DNA from: Serratia bockelmannii
GTDB lineage: Bacteria > Pseudomonadota > Gammaproteobacteria > Enterobacterales > Enterobacteriaceae
Length of the DNA stretch: 64,000 nucleotides
Direction: 5' to 3'
Assembly (NCBI RefSeq): GCF_008011855.1
Contig: NZ_VOUX01000033.1
Span: 62,001 to 126,000 of the forward strand
Part shown: positions 57,825-64,000 of the stretch, one piece after another
Position numbering within the stretch: position 1 is the stretch's first letter
How the letters are laid out: every line of letters begins with the position of its first letter
Translations under genes and position numbers: made by a program
The notes under the pieces: model-generated
The model's input: only the letters and a program-made list of their open reading frames with translations
Databases searched by the model: none
What the model was told of the DNA's origin: nothing

Positions 57825-59750
57825 ATGGCCCTGTTAAAAGAAACAATTCGCGACCACTCTGCGGAAGAAAGGCTGTTTATCCGCCGGGCAGGCGTGGCGC
57901 TGGCGCTGGTAGTGGTGTGCTTCGGCGTATTGATCGTCAACCTCTACCGGCTGCAAATCCGCCAGCACGGCTTTTACCAGACGCGCTCCAACCAGAACGA
58001 CATCAAGATGCTGCCGCTAGCCCCCAGCCGCGGGCTGATCTTTGATCGTAATGGCACTCCGCTGGTGCGAAACGTGACACTGTATCGTATCGAGATCACG
58101 CCCAGCAAAATCACCGACATGGCGGTGCTGCTGCAGGCGCTGACGCCGATCGTCGACCTGACGCCGGAGGACATCAGCGCGTTTCGCGATGACATGCACC
58201 ACAACAGCCGTTACAAGCCGGTGACGCTAAAAACCGGTCTGAGCGACACCGAGGTGGCGCGCTTTGCCGTCAATCAATACCGTTTCGACGGGGTGACCAT
58301 CGATACCTATCAACAGCGTGAATATCCTTACGGCGCTCAGCTGGCGCACGTGCTGGGCTATGTGTCGAAGATCAACGATAGCGATCTCAAGCGCCTGGAC
58401 AAGGCCGGGCTGAGCGAGAACTATGCCGCCGATCGCAACATCGGCAAACAGGGCATCGAGGCCTATTACGAGTCCGAGCTGCACGGCACCACCGGCTATC
58501 AGGAGGTGGAGGTGGATAACCATGGGCGCGTGATCCGCCTGCTGAAGGAGCAGCCGCCGAAGGCCGGCAAGAACATCTACCTGACGCTGGATTTGCCGCT
58601 GCAGCAGTACATCGAATCGGTGCTGAAGGGGCAGCGCGCCGCGGTGGTGGTGGAAGATCCGCGCGACGGCGGCATCCTGGCGATGGTCTCCAGCCCCAGC
58701 TACGATCCCAATCCTTTCGTCAAAGGCATCGGCTATCAGGCCTATAAGGCGCTGCTGACCAACCCGGATCTGCCGCTGATCAACCGCGTCACCCAGGGGC
58801 TGTACCCGCCGGCGTCGACGGTGAAGCCCTACATGGCCGTTTCGGCGCTGTTCGCCGGGGTGATCACGCCCACCACCACCTTTTTCGGCGCGCCGACCTG
58901 GACGCTGCCCGGCACTGAGCGCCGCTACCGCGACTGGCTGAAAACCGGCCACGGCATGCTCAACGTCACCAAAGCGATCGAGGAGTCCGCCGACACCTTC
59001 TTTTATCAGGTGGCGTATGAGATGGGCATCGATCGTATTCACCACTGGCTGAGCCAGTTCGGCTACGGCCAGTCCACCGGCATCGATCTGAACGAAGAGT
59101 ATCGCGGCGTGCTGCCGAGCCGCGACTGGAAGCTGAAGGTGCACAAAAAAGGCTGGTATCAGGGGGATACGGTTTCGGTGGGCATCGGCCAGGGGTATTG
59201 GGTGGCGACGCCAATCCAGATGGTAAAAGCGCTGACCACGCTGATCAACAACGGCCAGGTGAAAACGCCGCACCTGCTGTATTCGCTGCAGCAGGGCAAC
59301 CGGGTGACGCGCTACCAGCCGCCGGCGCAAGCGGCGCAGATCGGCGATCCCCACTCGCCTTACTGGGGCATCGTGCGCAACGGCATGTACGGCATGGCCA
59401 ACCTGCCGAACGGCACCGGTTACAAGCTGTTCCATACCGCGCCGTACCAGATCGCCGCCAAATCCGGCACCTCGCAGGTGTTCAGCCTGAAGCAAAACCA
59501 GACCTACAACGCCAAAATGATCCCGGTGCGGCTACGCGATCACATCTTCTATACGCTGTTCGCGCCTTACAAAAACCCCCGGGTGGCGATGGCGCTGATC
59601 CTGGAAAACGGCGGTGGCGACGGCGTGGTGGCGGGGCCGACCGCCCGCGCGATCCTCGACCATATTTTTGACCCGGCCAACGCGCCACAGCCCGGTGATA
59701 TGCCGCAAAGTAAACCGCAGTTAAACGACAGTGCAGATGTGCAACGGTGA
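57825..59750 (+). CDS. Penicillin-binding protein 2 paralogue (transpeptidase)
   Basis: 641 residues. Membrane anchor at 20-43, pedestal domain, then a class B transpeptidase with active Ser331 (STVK), SAD at 388-390 and KSG at 546-548. It crosslinks peptidoglycan with an elongasome-type partner. It differs from the main enterobacterial PBP2 and is not next to rodA, rlpA or rlmH. It is followed by a PBP3-like gene, the arrangement expected of the PBP2-SAL/PBP3-SAL type paralogues known from Salmonella. The C-terminal tail is Pro/Gln rich. Confidence 0.88.
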   Translation: MALLKETIRDHSAEERLFIRRAGVALALVVVCFGVLIVNLYRLQIRQHGFYQTRSNQNDIKMLPLAPSRGLIFDRNGTPLVRNVTLYRIEITPSKITDMAVLLQALTPIVDLTPEDISAFRDDMHHNSRYKPVTLKTGLSDTEVARFAVNQYRFDGVTIDTYQQREYPYGAQLAHVLGYVSKINDSDLKRLDKAGLSENYAADRNIGKQGIEAYYESELHGTTGYQEVEVDNHGRVIRLLKEQPPKAGKNIYLTLDLPLQQYIESVLKGQRAAVVVEDPRDGGILAMVSSPSYDPNPFVKGIGYQAYKALLTNPDLPLINRVTQGLYPPASTVKPYMAVSALFAGVITPTTTFFGAPTWTLPGTERRYRDWLKTGHGMLNVTKAIEESADTFFYQVAYEMGIDRIHHWLSQFGYGQSTGIDLNEEYRGVLPSRDWKLKVHKKGWYQGDTVSVGIGQGYWVATPIQMVKALTTLINNGQVKTPHLLYSLQQGNRVTRYQPPAQAAQIGDPHSPYWGIVRNGMYGMANLPNGTGYKLFHTAPYQIAAKSGTSQVFSLKQNQTYNAKMIPVRLRDHIFYTLFAPYKNPRVAMALILENGGGDGVVAGPTARAILDHIFDPANAPQPGDMPQSKPQLNDSADVQR

Positions 59751-59857
59751 TGCGGTTTGTTTTTACTTTCTTACAAACTGCAATCTCCTGACCATTTCCG
59801 GCAAGGTAGACTGAAATAACACCATAAACCGAATAAAAACGTAGGGTTAACACAACA

Positions 59858-61576
59858 GTGGCGCCATCGACCAAAAAGAGCGGTAAAACCTATTCCACAG
59901 TTCGTTTCGGCTGGATTTGCGCCGGCATGCTGGTCTGTTTTTTTCTGTTGGCGTTCAGGGTCGGCTACCTACAGCTGCTGGAACACCAGCAGTTGGCGGA
60001 TCAGGCCGACCAGCGTTCGATCCGCACCCAGGTGGTGCCGACCAACCGCGCTATGATCACCGATCGCAACGATGAGGCGCTGGCGGTCAGCGTGTCGTCC
60101 AAAGACATCGTGCTGGACCCGAAGCATATTCTCGATACCCAGACCGATACCGGTAACGAACGCTGGCAGAGTATGGCCAACGTGCTGAAGATCCCGCTGG
60201 CGGACGTACAGCATCTGATCCAGAGCAACGCGCACAAACGTTTTGTCTACCTGGCGCGCAAGGTGGAGGACGACAACGCCGCCTACATCAGCAAACTGCA
60301 CCTGACCGGCGTCAGCGCCGAGCAGGATTTCAGCCGCTTTTATCCGATGGGCCAGGATGCCGCCGGGCTGATCGGTATCGTCGGCCAGGACAATCAGGGG
60401 CTGGAGGGCATCGAGCTGGGCTTCAACCCGCTGTTGCAGGGAAAAAACGGCCTGCGGGTCTATCAGAAGGATGGCAGCGGCGCGGTGATCGGCGTGCTCA
60501 AAAGCGTGGATCCGGTGCCACCGCCGAACGTGACGCTCAGCATCGACAAATTTATCCAGTACGTGCTCTATGCGCAGATCCGCGACGGCGTGGTGGCTAA
60601 CCAGGCCGACTCCGGCTGTGCGGTACTGGTCAAGATCGACACCGGCGAAATCCTCGGCATGGCCAGCTATCCGTCGTTCAACCCGAACAACTATGGCAGC
60701 ACGCCGGCGAAAGATATCCGCAACGTGTGCAGCAGCGACAGCTTCGAACCGGGTTCGACGGTGAAACCGGTGGTGGTGATGGTGGGGTTGGAACATAAGC
60801 TGATCCGGCCGGATACCGTGTTGGACACCACGCCGTATCGGGTGAACGGTCACCTGATCAAAGACGTCGGCCACTGGTCGAAACTGACCATCACCGGCGT
60901 GCTGCAAAAATCGAGCGACATCGCGGTATCGCACATTGCGCTGGCGCTGCCGGCCACCGTGCTGCCGGCGGTCTACCGTAGCTTTGGCCTGGGGCGGCCG
61001 ACCGAGCTTGGCATCGGCAACGAGAGCAGCGGCTATCTGCCGCAGCACCGTGAACGCTGGGCCGATATCGAACGCGCTACCTTCTCCTTCGGCTATGGGC
61101 TGCGCGTGACGCCGCTGCAGATGGCACGCGAATATGCTGCTATCGGTTCCTTCGGCATTTATCGGCCGCTGTCGATCACCAAGGTGACGCCGCCGGTGAT
61201 GGGGCAACGTATTCTGCCGGCGGATACGGTACGGTCCGTGGTGCATATGATGGAGAGCGACGCCTTGCCTGGCGGCAGCGGGGTGAGCGCCGCGGTACCG
61301 GGCTATAGGCTGGCGATCAAAACCGGTACCGCCGAGAAAATGGGCCCCAGCGGCAAATACGACGGCGGCTACATCAACTACACCGCCGGCGTGGCGCCGG
61401 CCAGCGATCCGCAGGTGGCGCTGGTGGTGATGGTCAACAACCCGAAAGCCGGCAAGCACTTCGGCGGTTCGGTGGCGGGGCCGGTGTTCGGCAAGATCAT
61501 GGCCCAGGTGCTGGAGCACATGAATATCCTGCCGGATGCCCAACCGCTTAACGTGGTGTCGTCGGTCAAGAGCTGA
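59858..61576 (+). CDS. FtsI/PBP3 paralogue (division-type transpeptidase)
   Basis: 572 residues starting at GTG. One membrane helix (20-40), then the PBP3 pedestal and transpeptidase domain with Ser300 (STVK), SSD at 352-354 where FtsI has SSN, and KTGT at 488-491. Lacks the mraZ-ftsL context of true ftsI, so it is a second copy. In Salmonella the equivalent PBP3-SAL supports division at acid pH; the same may hold here. 107 bases after the PBP2 paralogue. Confidence 0.88.
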   Translation: MAPSTKKSGKTYSTVRFGWICAGMLVCFFLLAFRVGYLQLLEHQQLADQADQRSIRTQVVPTNRAMITDRNDEALAVSVSSKDIVLDPKHILDTQTDTGNERWQSMANVLKIPLADVQHLIQSNAHKRFVYLARKVEDDNAAYISKLHLTGVSAEQDFSRFYPMGQDAAGLIGIVGQDNQGLEGIELGFNPLLQGKNGLRVYQKDGSGAVIGVLKSVDPVPPPNVTLSIDKFIQYVLYAQIRDGVVANQADSGCAVLVKIDTGEILGMASYPSFNPNNYGSTPAKDIRNVCSSDSFEPGSTVKPVVVMVGLEHKLIRPDTVLDTTPYRVNGHLIKDVGHWSKLTITGVLQKSSDIAVSHIALALPATVLPAVYRSFGLGRPTELGIGNESSGYLPQHRERWADIERATFSFGYGLRVTPLQMAREYAAIGSFGIYRPLSITKVTPPVMGQRILPADTVRSVVHMMESDALPGGSGVSAAVPGYRLAIKTGTAEKMGPSGKYDGGYINYTAGVAPASDPQVALVVMVNNPKAGKHFGGSVAGPVFGKIMAQVLEHMNILPDAQPLNVVSSVKS

Positions 61577-61582
61577 TGGGGA

Positions 61583-61978
61583 TTAGCGCGATTCCAGCAG
61601 GCGCTTTAGCGCCTGCAGATCGGCGTTCACCAGCCCGGCGTCGCGGGCGAACAGCGCGTCGTCCATGTCCGGCTGGCGGAACAGGGTGAAGATCACCTCG
61701 GTGCCGTGCCGGTTGGCGAGCGCGCGCAGCGGCACGTAGACCACGCCGCCGTTCGGCTGCGTCACCCAATGATCCAGCACGCCGAAGGCATTCGGCGCGC
61801 TGAAGCGAATACGAAGGTTTCCCTGTGGGGTGTCTGCCACCCATTCTTCATCTTCCTGCCGTAAACTGTTGGCCAACCCTTTGGCCCACAAGGGGAAATT
61901 TTCCGGCTGGCTGAGAAAGGCGTACACCTCGTCACAGGGGCGGTTGATGGCAATATGCAGCGTTTGCGCGCTCAACAT
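61583..61978 (-). CDS. SRPBCC-family small-molecule-binding protein
   Basis: 131 residues with the START/Bet v1-like fold (INRPCDEVYAFLSQPENFPLWAKGL). Cytoplasmic, no catalytic motif. Function unknown. Convergent with the PBP3-like gene. Confidence 0.8.
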   Translation of the reverse strand: MLSAQTLHIAINRPCDEVYAFLSQPENFPLWAKGLANSLRQEDEEWVADTPQGNLRIRFSAPNAFGVLDHWVTQPNGGVVYVPLRALANRHGTEVIFTLFRQPDMDDALFARDAGLVNADLQALKRLLESR

Positions 61979-62027
61979 CGTGGCTTCTCCGGTTGGCGGT
62001 GATACTTCAGTGTAGATCTCGCCGTGC

Positions 62028-63266
62028 TCAGAAGTAGTAACCGATGTTCACGTTAGTGCGAAAATACCATTTATTGCTGCCGGAGGATTGCGTGCCGGTC
62101 CAACCGGTGGCGTTTTCCACGCCGCCCCACGGGTTGGCATTCTGCGCCCAGGTCAGGTCCACCCACAGCATCACCGGCATGGCGAACACCTGCACCCCCA
62201 GCGTATTCATTTTGGAGTCGGAACCGCCGTGCTTATCCTTCCAGAGCACACTGTAATCGTTGTAGAACCGCAGCTTTTTCACCGGCCCCCAAGGTACGTC
62301 GACGTCGCGCGCCAGGTTGATGGCGGCGGTGGTGGCCTGCGACGGGATCAGATAGGCCGGCGTCAGGCCGTTGCCGCCCATCAGGATCACCGAATTGTTG
62401 GCCCCGGCCGGGCCTTTGGCATCGTAACCGTAGCGGATCACCTGGCCGGACAGATGCCAAGGATCGTTATTCACCAGCGTATGCAGGCCCGCCGCCCAGA
62501 AGCTGCCGTTATCGCCGGTCGCCTGGTTGTAGAGCCGCGAGGCCGCCAGCGAACCGCCGAGCTCATTGTCCCAGCCGCCCTGGTGGAAAGCGCGCGTCAG
62601 CCGCAGGTTTATCTGATCGCGTTTTTCGTTGCGCTGCAGGTGCTGTGACGCATAGTTGGTGTTTTTCAAATCGTCGTAGCTGGCGACGTCGGGGGCGTAA
62701 CGCACGCCGGTCGGCATCATGCGCGGGTAATAGGCGGCGTCGAAGGCCCAATCGTCATGCTGATATTGGTATTTGGCGCCCAGCCCGGTGTTGACGCCAA
62801 AGCCGAGGTAAAACGGAATGCCGTACGACCAGCCGAACTGCGGGTAGGGCATCAGGCCGAACGGTTTGAACGGCGCGCCCAGTTGCACGGCGGAACGTTC
62901 AGACAGGTGATAGCCGACATAGGCGCGGTCGATGGCGTATTTGCGCCGATCCTGAAACCAGAATCCGCCATCGAAAAATGCATCGTTTACCTGGCCGGCG
63001 GCATCGATGCGAAAGGCGTCAAAGCGTAAATGCGGAGGATTACGATAATTGCTGCTGTGCCAGTCTTCATAGCGATAATTGGCGCGCAGTGCGCCGCCGA
63101 TATCAATATTCTTTTTATTATCCTCGCTTTGCCAATGAATATGCGGAAATGCCGGGCGGCTTTTTTTTACCGGCGCTGCGGTGGTGGCAGCATCGTTGGG
63201 TAATGCGGCGACGGTTGCATAACTCACTGGTGAAACAAGGAAAAAACAAAGCGTGATCTTGCGCAT
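62028..63266 (-). CDS. Outer-membrane beta-barrel protein (porin-like)
   Basis: 412 residues. Signal peptide MRKITLCFFLVSPVSYATVA, then a barrel with many alternating aromatic strands and a C-terminal Phe (NVNIGYYF), the BamA recognition end. It looks like an uncharacterised substrate-specific porin (GGALRANYRYEDWH, GGFWFQDRRKYAIDRAYVGYHL). Substrate unknown. Monocistronic by spacing. Confidence 0.8.
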   Translation of the reverse strand: MRKITLCFFLVSPVSYATVAALPNDAATTAAPVKKSRPAFPHIHWQSEDNKKNIDIGGALRANYRYEDWHSSNYRNPPHLRFDAFRIDAAGQVNDAFFDGGFWFQDRRKYAIDRAYVGYHLSERSAVQLGAPFKPFGLMPYPQFGWSYGIPFYLGFGVNTGLGAKYQYQHDDWAFDAAYYPRMMPTGVRYAPDVASYDDLKNTNYASQHLQRNEKRDQINLRLTRAFHQGGWDNELGGSLAASRLYNQATGDNGSFWAAGLHTLVNNDPWHLSGQVIRYGYDAKGPAGANNSVILMGGNGLTPAYLIPSQATTAAINLARDVDVPWGPVKKLRFYNDYSVLWKDKHGGSDSKMNTLGVQVFAMPVMLWVDLTWAQNANPWGGVENATGWTGTQSSGSNKWYFRTNVNIGYYF

Positions 63267-63602
63267 AGCAGGCCCCTGAAGAAAATAGACTGTTTATTAA
63301 GGCGAGCGAGTTTCACCTGTGAACAGGGCATTTACGCTCATCGGTTTTATATTTGAGACGATTTTATTGAGCGTTTAATATATTAAATTCCGCGCCGGTT
63401 AATATATGAAACTTTGTTTCTTTTTTAATGTAAAAACTATAAATCCGGTATTAAACAAGTCAAGAAATAAAAATGAGAGTTGACGGGCAATACCGATTAT
63501 TAGGGGATCTTGGCCGGCGGGGGCGACGCAGAGCAGGCTGAAATAGTCGTGTCATCAATGCCCGTTAGACTCGCGGCATCCTGGTATGACTGACTAAAAA
63601 TC
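63267..63602. other. Divergent region between the porin-like and chemoreceptor genes
   Basis: 336 bases, AT-rich in the middle (63340-63480). Must hold both promoters. I found no convincing sigma-28 or CRP site. Confidence 0.5.
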
Positions 63603-64000
63603 ATGAACATAAAACTGACACTGGGCCACAGGGTAAAACCTGCGGCAGCGCTACCGCGTGCGTTTGGCTTCGGCAAGAGCATGGGCTTATTAAGCGGGGT
63701 GATTTGCGTTATCGCGCTATTTTCTCTGCTGCAATTGTTTTCCACCCTATTTATTTCCAATATTTTGCGCGACGCCAAGGTTAATCTGGTGACGGGCGAT
63801 GCGTTGCATCGCCAGCAGGCGACAATGGATCGCGCCAGACTGTCGCTGCTGACGGCCAGCGATACCCTGAACCGTGCGGGCATCTATTATCTGCAGGATA
63901 AAGCCACCGGCTCCGAGGGCAGTTGGCATAGCCTGCTGGATGAATCGTTGGCGGCGTTGGCGGCTTCAAAGCAGGCCTTTGCCCGGTTCGAGCGCTTGAG
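63603..64000 (+). CDS. Methyl-accepting chemotaxis protein, N-terminal part (cut by right edge)
   Basis: 132 codons are visible. A basic N-terminus is followed by a membrane helix (MGLLSGVICVIALFSLLQLFS) and then a helical periplasmic region with the TarH-type pattern (RQQATMDRARLSLLTASDTLNRAGIYYL). Ligand unknown. ATG 63603 is assumed; ATG 63684, just before the helix, is also possible. Confidence 0.8.
   Translation, partial: MNIKLTLGHRVKPAAALPRAFGFGKSMGLLSGVICVIALFSLLQLFSTLFISNILRDAKVNLVTGDALHRQQATMDRARLSLLTASDTLNRAGIYYLQDKATGSEGSWHSLLDESLAALAASKQAFARFERL

Overview
The window looks like chromosome of a Serratia species close to S. marcescens. The evidence is high GC in the core genes, a serralysin-family metalloprotease beside an Inh-type protease inhibitor, a Rhs/Eag type VI effector locus, a phospho-beta-glucoside operon with BglG-type control, and second copies of the elongation and division penicillin-binding proteins. 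No rRNA, tRNA, CRISPR array or insertion sequence was seen.

Left end (1-7803, all on the minus strand): a microcin operon that continues past the left edge. In order of transcription it holds a small three-helix membrane protein (immunity), a 95-residue class IIb (siderophore) microcin precursor resembling microcin E492 and M, an MceJ/MchC-like protein, an MceI/MchD (HlyC-family) acyltransferase, and two large non-ribosomal peptide synthetases joined by short gaps or overlapping codons. Known siderophore-microcin loci borrow enterobactin and carry glucosyltransferase and esterase genes. This one appears to carry its own NRPS line, and the precursor ends in Asn rather than the usual Ser. This is the most novel system in the window.

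8-31 kb: an exported M3 peptidase (Dcp type), then a complete aerobic nicotinate pathway. The minus strand carries nicC-nicD-nicE-nicF and an MFS transporter; the plus strand carries nicX-nicR-nicA-nicB. Two matching AGTG-N4-CACT inverted repeats lie in the nicC/nicX divergent promoter region. Next come a LysR regulator, a TauE-type exporter, a small low-GC ORF, a decayed gene, two D-aminopeptidase-type genes (P1/DmpA and M55/DppA), a second periplasmic molybdenum hydroxylase operon (large subunit, 2Fe-2S subunit, triheme cytochrome c), and a Tat-exported oxalate-decarboxylase-like bicupin.

31-42 kb: a beta-glucoside operon (bglF, bglB, bglG order) with a CRP site, promoter, RAT antiterminator and terminator readable in its leader; a LysR regulator diverging from a split chromate transporter; the protease inhibitor diverging from the serralysin-like protease; a RibD/DHFR-like reductase; and a secreted alpha/beta hydrolase.

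42-50.5 kb: a type VI secretion Rhs module. An Eag chaperone (DUF1795) precedes a 1418-residue PAAR-Rhs protein whose last ~130 residues look like an ART-HYD1 toxin. Its immunity gene follows, then a 3-kb AT-rich array of small immunity-like genes, including a DUF6881-like/macro-domain fusion and an Imm11-like protein.

50.5-64 kb: PhzF-like, EamA transporter, AraC and VOC genes; a possibly Fur-regulated pair of exported MoaF-like and SnoaL-like proteins; MdtG efflux pump with a divergent MarR regulator; paralogues of PBP2 and PBP3 in tandem; an SRPBCC protein; an outer-membrane beta-barrel; and the start of a chemotaxis receptor that runs off the right edge.
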